A stretch of DNA of 21,769 nucleotides from CAYSPU01 sp964432995 (lineage in GTDB: Bacteria > Verrucomicrobiota > Verrucomicrobiia > Limisphaerales > JAHDYP01): contig CAYSPU010000080.1 in assembly GCA_964432995.1 (NCBI GenBank), positions 1-21,769 on the forward strand, given 5' to 3'. Shown here in pieces: positions 1-7,518 of this stretch. The notes beneath the pieces are model-generated. The model was given only the letters and a program-made list of their open reading frames with translations. It did no database searches and was not told the origin of the DNA. Position numbers and translations under genes: made by a program. Every line of letters begins with the position of its first letter. Within the stretch, counting starts at the first letter, position 1.

Positions 1-2
1 CC

Positions 3-443
3 CTCTGCAAGCGGGCGATGCCGATGATCCGGTATCGCACGCGGGACATCACGTCACTCGACCCCGAGCCGTGCGCGTGCGGACGCACCGTGCGCCGGAT
101 CCGGCGCATCGGCCGTCGCAGCGACGACATGCTGATCATCCGCGGCGTGAATGTCTTCCCCTCGCAGGTCGAGGCCGCGCTCCTGGCCGTCGAAGGCACC
201 TTGCCCCACTATCAGATCATCGTGGACCGCAACAAGGGACTGGACGAAATGGAAGTCCAGGTGGAAGTCACCGCCGAGTTTTTCAGCGACACGGTGGGCG
301 CGCTCGAGAAGTTGCAGGCGCGCTTGTCGCATGCGATCGAGAACATCCTCGGGATCCGCGCCCATGTTCGGCTGGTCGAGCCCCACACCCTGCAGCGCAG
401 CGAAGGCAAGGCCAAGCGCGTGATCGACAAACGAAAGATGTGA
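3..443 (+). CDS. Phenylacetate-CoA ligase-like adenylate-forming enzyme, C-terminal part (5' truncated by window)
   Basis: This is the C-terminal end of an acyl/aryl-CoA ligase of the PaaK group, which activates a carboxylate as an acyl-adenylate and transfers it to CoA in the cytoplasm. The open frame continues to the window edge, so the true start lies outside; the first Met (18) is internal. Family motifs are visible: PMIRYRTRDIT at the hinge region, a Cys pair (CACG) shortly after, then GRRSDDMLIIRGVNVFPSQVE, the signature of the mobile C-terminal domain. The end SEGKAKRVIDKRKM carries the lysine-rich region expected for the C-terminal domain. A tandem-ACT gene follows, a pairing common for PaaK homologues of anaerobes and syntrophs (family knowledge). 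The substrate cannot be read from the sequence; phenylacetate is only the family default. Confidence 0.88.
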   Translation, partial: LCKRAMPMIRYRTRDITSLDPEPCACGRTVRRIRRIGRRSDDMLIIRGVNVFPSQVEAALLAVEGTLPHYQIIVDRNKGLDEMEVQVEVTAEFFSDTVGALEKLQARLSHAIENILGIRAHVRLVEPHTLQRSEGKAKRVIDKRKM

Positions 444-452
444 ACGGCAGCC

Positions 453-476
453 GCGGCCGGTCCGCGAACCGGCCGC
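453..476. repeat. Perfect 9-bp hairpin in the ligase-ACT spacer
   Basis: Arms GCGGCCGGT (453-461) and ACCGGCCGC (468-476) pair perfectly around a 6-nt loop, ten bases after the ligase stop codon. No T-run follows, so it is not a canonical intrinsic terminator. It could attenuate transcription or protect the mRNA 3' end between two genes of one operon. A short direct repeat of CCAACCTCC follows at about 479-500. Confidence 0.5.
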
Positions 477-520
477 GCCAACCTCCAACCGCCAACCTCC
501 AGCGTTCCCCCGCATCCTCC

Positions 521-958
521 ATGAAAATCCAGCAACTCTCCGTTTTCCTCGAAAACAAACCCGGCACTCTGAGCTTTCCCTGCCGCATCCTCAGCGAGGC
601 CGGCATCAACCTGGTCACGCTGTCCCTGGCCGACACCGCGCAGTTCGGCATTCTGCGGATCATTGTCCGCGACTGGGAACGGGCCAAGCAACTGCTCGAA
701 CGCGGTGGTTGCGCCGTCCGGGTCACGGAAGTCCTCGCCATCGAGGTGACCGACCGGCCCGGCGGCCTGCTCGAGATCCTCACCGTCCTGGAGCAAGGCG
801 GCGTCAACGTCGAGTACATGTACGCCTTTGCGGCCAAACAAGGCGACTGCGCCACCCTGGTCTTCCGGTTCAGCGATCCGGACGCCGCCCTGCGTGTCCT
901 GCAGGCGGCGAAGATCAGTGTCATCAGCTCGGTCGAGCTTTTCCAGCGACTGCAATGA
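521..958 (+). CDS. Tandem ACT-domain protein
   Basis: A 145-residue cytoplasmic protein made of two ACT domains. The first (about 1-70) begins MKIQQLSVFLENKPGTLS and continues into LSEAGINLVTLSLAD; the second (about 70-143) has VTDRPGGLLEILTVLEQGGVNVEYMYAF. Both show the ACT hallmark, a strand followed by a xPGxL turn and a helix, where amino acids or other small ligands bind. ATG 521 is chosen because the homology starts exactly there; upstream in-frame sequence is low-complexity. The stop overlaps the next start (ATGA), indicating translational coupling with the dehydrogenase. In other genomes this double-ACT protein accompanies PaaK-like ligases and is presumed to sense an aromatic amino acid or related ligand. 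No catalytic domain is present, so a regulatory role is inferred. Confidence 0.88.
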   Translation: MKIQQLSVFLENKPGTLSFPCRILSEAGINLVTLSLADTAQFGILRIIVRDWERAKQLLERGGCAVRVTEVLAIEVTDRPGGLLEILTVLEQGGVNVEYMYAFAAKQGDCATLVFRFSDPDAALRVLQAAKISVISSVELFQRLQ

Positions 959-1740
959 CGCATCCCCTGGCCGATCGGTGGGTGGTGATCACGGGCGCTT
1001 CGAGCGGTTTCGGGGCCGCCGCGGCATTGGCTTTTGCCCGGGAGGGCGCCCGGCTCCTGCTGGGGGCGCGCCGCCTGGAGCGGCTGCAGAAGGTCGCCGC
1101 CGAGGCGTTGGGGGCGGGCGCACCGGCGGCCCGCTTTCACGAGCTGGACGTGACCCACCGGGCCAGCGTGCGCGCCTTCGCCGCCTGGGTGCGGTCCCAA
1201 ACGGAGAGACTGGATGTTCTGGTCAACAACGCCGGTGGGGCCAAGGGCCTCGATCCGGTGGCCACCGGCAGGGACGAGGACTGGGAGTTCATGCTGGAAG
1301 CGAACGTCCTCGGGCTGCTGCGGGTGACGCGAGACCTGCTGCCGCTGCTGCGAGCCGCTTCGGGCGGCACGATCCTCAACATCGGGTCGGTGGCCAGCCG
1401 CACGGCGTACGAGGGGGGGGCGGCCTATTGTGCGGCCAAGGCCGGCGAGCTGCAGATCAGTCATGCCCTGCGACTCGAGCTGTGCGGCACCGGCGTGCGC
1501 GTCTGCTCCATCGATCCCGGCATGGCGGAGACCGAGTTCTCCATCGTCCGCTTCCAGGGCGACACCGCCCGGGCGAAAAAGGTGTACGAGGGGGTCAACC
1601 CACTGACGGCGGCGGACGTGGCGGAGGCCCTGGTGTGGGTGGCCAGCCGACCGCTCCACGTCTGCATCGACGAGATGATCCTCAAGCCGACGGACCAGGC
1701 GGCGATCTACCGGGTCCATCGGCGGCCGGCGTCGGACTAG
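955..1740 (+). CDS. Short-chain dehydrogenase/reductase, YdfG-like
   Basis: A 261-residue classical SDR, an NAD(P)-dependent oxidoreductase with a Rossmann fold. The cofactor motif TGASSGFG is at residues 13-20, the structural NNAG at 91-94, the catalytic Ser near 145 (NIGSVAS), and the YxxxK pair at Y158 and K162. The Arg-Arg after beta-2 (GARRLERL) favours NADP(H). The overall pattern, including PGMAETEFS and the C-terminal VWVASRP...CIDEMILKPTDQA, resembles E. coli YdfG (3-hydroxy acid/serine dehydrogenase) and its relatives; the substrate here is unknown. The start overlaps the ACT gene stop by four bases, so the two are coupled. The last 59 bases overlap the convergent kinase gene on the other strand. 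Confidence 0.9.
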   Translation: MTHPLADRWVVITGASSGFGAAAALAFAREGARLLLGARRLERLQKVAAEALGAGAPAARFHELDVTHRASVRAFAAWVRSQTERLDVLVNNAGGAKGLDPVATGRDEDWEFMLEANVLGLLRVTRDLLPLLRAASGGTILNIGSVASRTAYEGGAAYCAAKAGELQISHALRLELCGTGVRVCSIDPGMAETEFSIVRFQGDTARAKKVYEGVNPLTAADVAEALVWVASRPLHVCIDEMILKPTDQAAIYRVHRRPASD

Positions 1741-3688
1741 CAGCGGCCGGTTCGGCTTCGGCCCTGGCGACGGGGGGCTGCGGGCCGTGAACGCCGATCG
1801 ACTCTTCCACGGCCGCCAGAATGTCCTCGCCTTCGAAGGGTTTCGGCAAAAGCCGAATCCGTTCTTTGGGGAGGCCGGCGACGACCTCCTGTTCAAGGAG
1901 CCCGCTCATGGCAATGAACCGGAGATCCGCACGCACCTGCATCATGGCGCGGATGGCCAGGTCGCCGCCCATGACGGGCATCATGAGGTCGGTGACGACG
2001 AGCCGGATTTCGTCGCGGTGTTGATGGAAGAGCTCCATGGCTTCCTGTCCGTTCCCCGCGCAGAGGCACCGGTAACCGGCGCGCTGCAGCACCCGCAAGG
2101 CGAACCGGCAGATGGCGGCCTCGTCGTCAACCAACAGAATGAGCTCGCCCCCACCAGACGAAACGGGGCTGGCCACCTCCTCCCGCGGGCGGGATAGGGA
2201 CTCCACCAAGGCGGGAAGATAGACTTCAAAGGCCGTGCCCAGCCGGGGGCGGCTCTCCACGCGGATAAAGCCGCCGTGGCCGGTGACGATCTTGTGGACT
2301 GTGGCCAGTCCGAGACCGGTTCCTTTGCCCGGTTCCTTGGTCGTGAAGAACGGGTCGAACAGCCGTTTCATCACCTCGGGCGTGATCCCCACACCCGTGT
2401 CGCGCACCGTCAGCACCACATGACGTCCCGGCTTGGTCTCGAAGGGAAGCGGCGCCCCCCCGGCTGCCAGCTCGCGGTTCTCCGCCTGGATCGACAGCTT
2501 GCCGCCTTCCGGCATCGCGTCGCGGGCGTTCACACACAGGTTCATGAGCACCTGGTAAATCTGCGTGGCATTTCCCCGGACGAGCCAGAGATCGCGTGGC
2601 AAGCGCGACTCCACCTGCACGGAACGGGGAAAGGTCTCGCTGATGATGCGCGTCATCTCCTTGACGATCCGCGGGATTTCCACCGGTTCGAGCGGTCCCT
2701 CCGCCCCCCGCGCGAAGGTAAGCACCTGGCGGAGGATGTCGGCCCCCCGCCGGGCGCTCTTCTCCAGGTTCTTGAGCAACTCCTGGTCCTCCGTCGAGGT
2801 GAGCCGGTCCCGGAAAAGCTGGATCGACATCGAGATCGGCGTCAGCACGTTGTTCAAATCGTGGGCAATGCCGCTGGCCAGCGTGCCGATGCTCTCCAGC
2901 CGTTGCGCCCGGAGAAACTCCGCCTCCATCCGCCGGCGCTCGGTGACATCCCGGGACACAATCACGCCGCGGATCTCGCCGTTGTTCGCCCGGAAGGTGC
3001 GTCCCGATGATTCCATCCAGAGGACCGTGCCGTTCTTGTGAAGAGCCCGCCACGCCACGGGCTCCCGTCCCTCGAGGATCCGACCGGGAACCGCCGCCGC
3101 ATCCCCGGGATCGACGATGCACAACAAGCTGCCGCCTACCAGTTCCTTTGGGGCGTATCCCAGCAGTTTCTCGTGGTTGGGGCTCGCGTAGCGCACCTGG
3201 CCATCCGGGGTCACCTCCGTCACCAGATCGGTCGAGTTCTCCACCAAGAGACGGAACCGGTCCTCGCTATCCTGCAACGCCGCGCTCGCCCGCAAACGGG
3301 CCCGCCGATCCTCGGATTCCTGCAGCGCCCGACGCACCGCCGGCACCAGGCGGGACAGATTCGCCTTCAGCACATAATCCGTGGCCCCACTGTGCAGGGC
3401 TTCAATCGCCAGATCCTCACCCAGGAAGCCGGACACGAACACAAAGGGGACTTCCGGACGCGCCTCCCGGGCCAACGCCAGCGCGGTCATGCCGTCGAAG
3501 GCCGGCAAGACGTGATCCGCCAGAATCAGGTCGATGTCCCCGTCCCGGAGGGCCTCCACATAGTCCGCCCGCGTCTCCACGCGGCGGACCAAACAGACCA
3601 AGCCCGCGGACTCGAGGGTCACTTTCACCAACTCGACGAAGCTCGGATCGTCCTCCAGGGAGAGAATCTGCTTGGGCTCCGCGTTCAT
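1682..3688 (-). CDS. Hybrid sensor histidine kinase, REC-PAS-HisKA-HATPase-REC
   Basis: A 668-residue soluble hybrid kinase with no membrane segment. Order: N-terminal receiver (about 6-120, phosphoacceptor D58 in LILADHVLP); PAS sensor (about 140-250, ending SRDVTERRR); dimerisation domain with phospho-His H276 in GIAHDLNNVL; HATPase (about 370-492, N-box N387, G1 box DTGVGI, G2 GKGTGLGL); C-terminal receiver (about 515-630, D567 in VVTDLMMP, K616 in LPKPF); and a Pro/Ala-rich tail. ATG 3688 is preferred over an upstream GTG at 3733 because homology begins at once, with a G-rich stretch about 10 nt upstream. There is no adjacent response regulator, so it is an orphan phosphorelay node. The N-terminal receiver suggests it takes input from another kinase. 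Its 3' end overlaps the dehydrogenase gene by 59 bp, tail to tail. Confidence 0.93.
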   Translation of the reverse strand: MNAEPKQILSLEDDPSFVELVKVTLESAGLVCLVRRVETRADYVEALRDGDIDLILADHVLPAFDGMTALALAREARPEVPFVFVSGFLGEDLAIEALHSGATDYVLKANLSRLVPAVRRALQESEDRRARLRASAALQDSEDRFRLLVENSTDLVTEVTPDGQVRYASPNHEKLLGYAPKELVGGSLLCIVDPGDAAAVPGRILEGREPVAWRALHKNGTVLWMESSGRTFRANNGEIRGVIVSRDVTERRRMEAEFLRAQRLESIGTLASGIAHDLNNVLTPISMSIQLFRDRLTSTEDQELLKNLEKSARRGADILRQVLTFARGAEGPLEPVEIPRIVKEMTRIISETFPRSVQVESRLPRDLWLVRGNATQIYQVLMNLCVNARDAMPEGGKLSIQAENRELAAGGAPLPFETKPGRHVVLTVRDTGVGITPEVMKRLFDPFFTTKEPGKGTGLGLATVHKIVTGHGGFIRVESRPRLGTAFEVYLPALVESLSRPREEVASPVSSGGGELILLVDDEAAICRFALRVLQRAGYRCLCAGNGQEAMELFHQHRDEIRLVVTDLMMPVMGGDLAIRAMMQVRADLRFIAMSGLLEQEVVAGLPKERIRLLPKPFEGEDILAAVEESIGVHGPQPPVARAEAEPAAASPTPAADGPGRSPPGPSA

Positions 3689-3836
3689 GGGCTCTGACCC
3701 CAGGATAGGGGGCGGGCAGTCAAAGGAAAGCACAAAGGGCCCCGGATCCGCGTCTCAGGGCGCTGAGGATTCGGTCGCCCCCGGTCGCCGCGCGGCTTTC
3801 GCCCCTGCGAACGGGCGCTCTGTCGGCTCCGGGAAG

Positions 3837-3857
3837 ATCCCGCCACGGCGGCGGGAT
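3837..3857. repeat. Perfect 8-bp GC hairpin between divergent genes
   Basis: ATCCCGCC (3837-3844) pairs perfectly with GGCGGGAT (3850-3857) across a 5-nt loop. It lies in the 236-bp divergent spacer between the hybrid kinase and the CBM48 gene, so it is not a terminator for either. It could be part of a leader or a small dispersed element. The rest of 3689-3924 shows no gene or clear promoter. Confidence 0.4.
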
Positions 3858-3924
3858 TCCATACAAAAGGTGGAGGGCACCATCCCCTTGCACAAGGCGG
3901 CAGCTTGAGCCATGTTACGCCACT

Positions 3925-4215
3925 ATGGCTAAGAAAGCTCTCGTCAAATCTGGCGGCGGCTCCGCGCAGACCTTCGCGTTTTGCGCGCCTGCGGCGCGCA
4001 GCGTGCAGCTCGTCGGCGATTTCACGCACTGGCAGAAAAAGCCCGTTAATCTGCGCAAGAACGATCGCGGCGTGTGGACGACCGTCATCGACCTCGCGCC
4101 GGGGACGTATCACTACCGGTTCCTGGTCGATGGGGAATGGCGCGACGACCCCGAGTGCACGCTTCGGGTGACCAATCCTTTCGGCAGCCACAACGCCGTC
4201 CGCCAGGTGACCTGA
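3925..4215 (+). CDS. Stand-alone CBM48 / AMPK-type glycogen-binding domain protein
   Basis: A 96-residue protein that is essentially a single early-set carbohydrate-binding domain. The segment AFCAPAARSVQLVGDFTHWQ and then WTTVIDLAPGTYHYRFLVDGEW followed by DPECTLRVTNPFGSHNAV matches the isoamylase N-terminal/AMPK-beta glycogen-binding fold, including the conserved G-DF-W and the Y-Y-F-VDG-W series. In AMPK-beta and branching enzymes these residues bind alpha-glucans. No catalytic domain follows. A basic N-terminal stretch (MAKKALVK) replaces any signal peptide, so it is probably cytoplasmic. ATG 3925 is the first plausible start; no strong ribosome-binding site is visible. It may target glycogen or modulate a partner enzyme, but no glycogen genes are in the window. 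Confidence 0.85.
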   Translation: MAKKALVKSGGGSAQTFAFCAPAARSVQLVGDFTHWQKKPVNLRKNDRGVWTTVIDLAPGTYHYRFLVDGEWRDDPECTLRVTNPFGSHNAVRQVT

Positions 4216-4265
4216 CCCGCCGGACGCGGGGCAGCCCGTTTGAAGCCACCGCAGACGCCCAGCCT

Positions 4266-4296
4266 GGACATTCCACGCTCCCTGTGTGGAATGTCC
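4266..4296. terminator. Perfect 11-bp inverted repeat, possible bidirectional terminator
   Basis: Arms GGACATTCCAC (4266-4276) and GTGGAATGTCC (4286-4296) pair perfectly around a 9-nt loop. The element sits between the convergent CBM48 gene (stop 4215) and the aminotransferase gene (stop 4395). A modestly T-rich stretch (CTTGTTCTTG) follows on the plus strand. Position suggests termination of one or both transcripts, although there is no classical U-tract. A related half-motif (ATTCCAC) recurs at about 4321. Confidence 0.5.
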
Positions 4297-4394
4297 GCTT
4301 GTTCTTGCCCTCAGGCGTGTATTCCACACCCTGGCAGCGTGTGCAACATGCGGGCGGGGCTGCAGATCGATGGTGCCGACGCCCGCGACCGCCG

Positions 4395-5702
4395 TCATCG
4401 CCGGCGTCCTGAAACACCGGCCACGGTAGCCCCCAGCCGCGCAATCCCTTCCCTGATGTCCTCGAGGGAAGCACTGCCGAAACTCAGACGCATCTCATGG
4501 TCCGGCCGCCGGCGCGTCGAGTCCGGCGCGTAGCAGAGCCCGCCGGGGATGTAGAGGACGTTGTGGGCCAGCGCCTCCCGGAAGAGGGGGGAACTCATCC
4601 CGGTGCGCAAGGACCCCGGGAGTCGAGCCCACACGTAAAGACCGCCACGCGGTTCGACCCAGCGAACGCCCTCCGGGAAGTGCCGGCGGAGCGCCTGCAC
4701 CATGGTGCGCGCCTTTCGCGCATAGCGGGCTCGCAGCACTTCCACGTGCCGCTCAAAGGTGCCGTCCGCCAGCGCCCTCCGCAGCAACTGCTGGATCAGG
4801 TTGGACGTCCCGAAGTCGTGGTTGCCCTTGACGCGGAGCACCACCCGCAGCAGCCGGTCGGGCAAGACGCCAAAGCCCACCCGCACCCCGGTTGCGAAGG
4901 GCTTGCTGAAGGTGCCGGCGTAGATCACCCGCTCCCGCGCCCGCGGCGCCGCCAGGGCCGACGGCACGTCCAGGCCTGCAAACCGGAGCTCCCGATAGGC
5001 CGCGTCTTCCACCAGGTAGATCGGATGCCCCGCGGCGCTCTCGAAGTGCCGGAGCACCGCCAGCGCCTCGCGCTTTCGCTCCCAGGCTGTCGTGGTCCCC
5101 GTCGGATTCTGGTGGTAGCTCACCAGGTAAAGCAGCTTCACCCGCGAAAGCTCCCCGCTCCGCTGTAAACCCTCCAGCACCCGGCGCAGATGCTCGACGT
5201 CCAGACCCTCCTCCGTCAGTCGAATCCCCCGGCAACGCAGTCCGTGGCTCTGGGCGATCCCCAGATAGACGAAGTACGTGGGATCCTCCACCAGCACGAT
5301 GTCGCCCGGGTCACACAGGCACTCGGACAGCACGTAGAGGAGTTGCTGCGATCCGCTCGTGATGAACATGCGCTCCGCGGCATACACCCGCTCCGGCAGC
5401 GGGCCGGATCCGATCGCCCCCCAAGCCGCCGCATCCAGATCCGCCAACCGCTGGGCGACCAGTCGGCGCAATTCCGCGTCTCCCTGGGTCGTCCCGTATT
5501 GCAGCGCCGCCCGCGCGGTCGTGCCGCGCCCCAGGATCCCTTCCAGCAGCCGGCGGGTCTCGGAAACCGGCAGGGTCTGGCTGTCGGTGAATCCGGCGGC
5601 CAGAGAGATCATCTGCGGCCGCGCCAGAGCCGTGGCCATCAGCCAACTGATCGGGGGCTCGGCCGTGCGCCGCCCCAGTTGCGACAAGGTTCGATGTGGC
5701 AT
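4395..5702 (-). CDS. PLP-dependent class I/II aminotransferase (2-aminoadipate/aromatic type)
   Basis: A 435-residue fold-type I aminotransferase. Seen in order: substrate/PLP loop SLAAGFTDSQTLP, the phosphate-binding segment ITSGSQQLLYVL, VEDPTYF, the HQNPTG motif with N199, VEDAAYRELRF with D233 and Y236, the Schiff-base lysine K267 in GTFSKPFATGVRVG, and the carboxylate-binding R405 in MRLSFG. These match the PLP part of MocR/LysN/KAT-II-like enzymes, which transaminate 2-aminoadipate, aromatic or branched-chain amino acids. No GntR DNA-binding domain is fused, so it is an enzyme and not a MocR regulator. The gene is monocistronic by spacing. Start 5702 gives the family-typical N-terminus. 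Exact substrate is not determinable from sequence. Confidence 0.9.
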   Translation of the reverse strand: MPHRTLSQLGRRTAEPPISWLMATALARPQMISLAAGFTDSQTLPVSETRRLLEGILGRGTTARAALQYGTTQGDAELRRLVAQRLADLDAAAWGAIGSGPLPERVYAAERMFITSGSQQLLYVLSECLCDPGDIVLVEDPTYFVYLGIAQSHGLRCRGIRLTEEGLDVEHLRRVLEGLQRSGELSRVKLLYLVSYHQNPTGTTTAWERKREALAVLRHFESAAGHPIYLVEDAAYRELRFAGLDVPSALAAPRARERVIYAGTFSKPFATGVRVGFGVLPDRLLRVVLRVKGNHDFGTSNLIQQLLRRALADGTFERHVEVLRARYARKARTMVQALRRHFPEGVRWVEPRGGLYVWARLPGSLRTGMSSPLFREALAHNVLYIPGGLCYAPDSTRRRPDHEMRLSFGSASLEDIREGIARLGATVAGVSGRRR

Positions 5703-5774
5703 GAGTCGGCCCGCATGCTAGCCCCTCCCTCGCTTGCGGGGAAAGCCGAAAGGGGACAACCGGCCCGGGGCAAC

Positions 5775-5820
5775 GCCCGGAAATCTCGTGCACCAATCTA
5801 TCGTGAGTTTTCCGGGCTAG
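5775..5820. repeat. Dispersed hairpin repeat family C, copy 1
   Basis: A 46-bp element with arms GCCCGGAAA (5775-5783) and TTTCCGGGC (5809-5817). It matches 15871-15916 at 38 of 46 positions with no gaps. The conserved centre includes ATGCAC/GTGCAC and ATCGTGAG. It overlaps the last codons of the hydrolase gene, whose C-terminal residues PENSR plus stop are written by the repeat. Confidence 0.6.
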
Positions 5821-6697
5821 GGGGAGATTCGGGGCTCGCGGAAGGGGGCTCCGACACACCCTTCCGCGCCATGGCGAACAGACGTTCCAGCCCTTCCAGA
5901 TACCGATCCGCGCTCACTTCGAGGAAGTCGTTGTGATCCCCCCCGATCTCGCACAGCGACTTCGGTTCGTTCGCCGCCGCCAGGTTCGCCTTCGCATGGT
6001 GAAACCCGATCAGGGTGTCGGCCCGACTGTGCACCACCAGCACCGGCACCCGGACGCGCGCGAGCTTGCTCCGGGTGTCGTAGCGGATTCGCCCGAACCT
6101 GCGCACGGGCAGCCAGCGAAACCACTCTTCCGCCAGGTCGGGCACACTGGTGAACGTGCACAGGAGGACCAACCCGGCCGTTGCTCTCCGCAACGCCAAC
6201 TCGCAGGCCACACCTCCGCCGAGCGACTCGCCGATGACGAGGATCCGCGACCCCGGAATTCCCCTTTGCTCCAGCCAATCCCAGGCTGCCTGCGCGTCGA
6301 GGTAGGTCCCTTCCTCGGAGGGCCGCCCTTGGCTGCGACCGTAGCCCCGGTAATCGAAAAGCAGCACATTGGCACCGGTGCGCAGAAGCAGCGCGGCGTG
6401 CGGGAGCCGGTGACTGATGTTCCCCGCGTTCCCGTGGCAGAGAATCCACCCCCAGCCGCGATTCGGGGAATCGGCCGCCGCCGGGTAGAACCACCCGTGC
6501 AGCCGGACCCCATCGGCGGCGACGAACCGCGCTTCCTCCACCGGGCGCCCCAACTCGCTCCCGTCCGCGTCCATCCCGCGAGAGGGATGATAGACCTGTG
6601 ACCGTTCGAACCAGCGGAACATGAGTAATACCGCCAGCAGACCAAGAACGCCGAGGATTGCCCCCCGACCGCATCGCCACCACCTGGACTGCCGCAT
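5798..6697 (-). CDS. Membrane-anchored alpha/beta hydrolase, BEM46/YfhR-like
   Basis: A 299-residue serine hydrolase with an N-terminal membrane anchor (about 12-27, GAILGVLGLLAVLLMF after an Arg-rich start) and a catalytic domain facing outward or attached to the membrane. Visible signatures: the HGNAGN oxyanion segment (about 88-93), DYRGYGRSQGRPSEEG, nucleophile S158 in GESLGGG, acid D227 in HSRADTLI, and His H255 in GGDHNDF. This is the BEM46/ABHD13-like branch of unknown natural substrate. ATG 6697 is chosen over an upstream in-frame ATG at 6763 (inside a 96-bp inverted repeat) and one at 6796; the anchor begins directly after 6697. A Pro/Ser-rich C-terminal tail (about 280-299) runs into a dispersed repeat, suggesting the repeat inserted at or shaped the gene end. 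Confidence 0.87.
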   Translation of the reverse strand: MRQSRWWRCGRGAILGVLGLLAVLLMFRWFERSQVYHPSRGMDADGSELGRPVEEARFVAADGVRLHGWFYPAAADSPNRGWGWILCHGNAGNISHRLPHAALLLRTGANVLLFDYRGYGRSQGRPSEEGTYLDAQAAWDWLEQRGIPGSRILVIGESLGGGVACELALRRATAGLVLLCTFTSVPDLAEEWFRWLPVRRFGRIRYDTRSKLARVRVPVLVVHSRADTLIGFHHAKANLAAANEPKSLCEIGGDHNDFLEVSADRYLEGLERLFAMARKGVSEPPSASPESPPSPENSR

Positions 6698-6750
6698 GCC
6701 CGAAGTTGGCAGAGAAGGACGACGCTGGCGAGGCCGCAGTGCGCGCCGGT

Positions 6751-6846
6751 CAGGGTCAGGCATTAAGCAATTAAGGTCCGCATGGAAATCCGCCACGGCG
6801 GAAAGTGCGCTCCCCGCCTTGCTTAACTGCTTAACGCCTGACCCTG
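6751..6846. repeat. 96-bp element with 25-bp terminal inverted repeats
   Basis: Arms 6751-6775 (starting CAGGGTCAGGC) and 6822-6846 (ending GCCTGACCCTG) are complementary at 23 of 25 positions. Read as minus-strand RNA, both mismatches become G-U wobbles, so the stem is fully paired. The 46-nt interior contains a second small hairpin (TCCGCC/GGCGGA, 6789-6802). It lies between the divergent hydrolase and rhomboid genes and would fall in the hydrolase mRNA leader. No target-site duplication is obvious. MITE-like or RNA-structural; identity not known. Confidence 0.65.
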
Positions 6847-6879
6847 CAGCAACAGGACCGGAGTCCGCCGGTCGGGCCG

Positions 6880-7518
6880 ATGGGCGGTGTTGATGGGTTG
6901 TACTTGCCTCGAGCGCCTCGGGTGGGAAAGCTGCGGCCGTCGACCAATCCTGAACTCGTGAAGACCCGTTCCTTTCGCCAAGCCGCCTTTACCAGCGCCG
7001 GATTCGTCGGCTTGCTGTTCGTGCTCGAGGCCATCGACCGTTCCCTCCAGATCACGCGCGGACTGACCCTGGACGGCATGGGAATCCTCCCGCGCACGGT
7101 GGTTGGCCTGCAGGGGATCCTCTTCGCCCCCCTCCTGCACGCGAATACGGCTCATCTGCTCGCCAACTCGCTCCCCCTCCTTGTGCTCCTGACGCTCCTC
7201 TACTGGGACCGCCACTACCATCCCTGGACGACCATGGTCACCGTTTGGGTGGCCGCCGGGCTGGGGACCTGGCTGATCGGTCGGGGCGGCACCTTCCACA
7301 TCGGCGCCAGCTCAGTGGTATTCGGTCTGGCCGCCTACTTGATTGTCAGCGGCTTCCTGATGAAGAGCTGGAGGTCGGCGTTTGTCTCCTTGTTCGTCTT
7401 TGTGGTTTTCGGCGGGATCTTTTATGGGGTGTTGCCCCAGCCGGGTCCGATCTCCTGGGAGGGACACCTGTGCGGTTCGGTGGCCGGAGTGCTCGCCGCC
7501 GGGCGGAATCACGCCTAG
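6880..7518 (+). CDS. Rhomboid-family intramembrane serine protease
   Basis: A 212-residue polytopic membrane protein with about six hydrophobic segments. The rhomboid pattern is complete: HANTAHLLANSLPL (about 88-101, with the conserved His and Asn that form the oxyanion region), the catalytic Ser in HIGASSVVFG (S144), and the catalytic His in WEGHLCG (H196), in the expected fourth and sixth segments. It should cleave transmembrane substrates within the membrane. The third residue after the Ser motif is Ser where GxSG is most common, but Gly recurs nearby and activity is plausible. ATG 6880 is kept as start; GTG 6958 would give a shorter cytosolic N-terminus and is an alternative. The stop codon shares the CTAG palindrome with the convergent AGE-family gene (overlap 4 bp). 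Confidence 0.88.
   Translation: MGGVDGLYLPRAPRVGKLRPSTNPELVKTRSFRQAAFTSAGFVGLLFVLEAIDRSLQITRGLTLDGMGILPRTVVGLQGILFAPLLHANTAHLLANSLPLLVLLTLLYWDRHYHPWTTMVTVWVAAGLGTWLIGRGGTFHIGASSVVFGLAAYLIVSGFLMKSWRSAFVSLFVFVVFGGIFYGVLPQPGPISWEGHLCGSVAGVLAAGRNHA

Noticed and set aside
283..1896. 537-codon minus-strand open frame
   Set aside because: Antisense to three recognised genes (ligase, ACT, SDR) with no family pattern.
3840..6801. Shared 12-mer CCGCCACGGCGG at 3840-3851 and 6790-6801
   Set aside because: A short GC palindrome in GC-rich DNA; flanks differ, so no repeat family is claimed.
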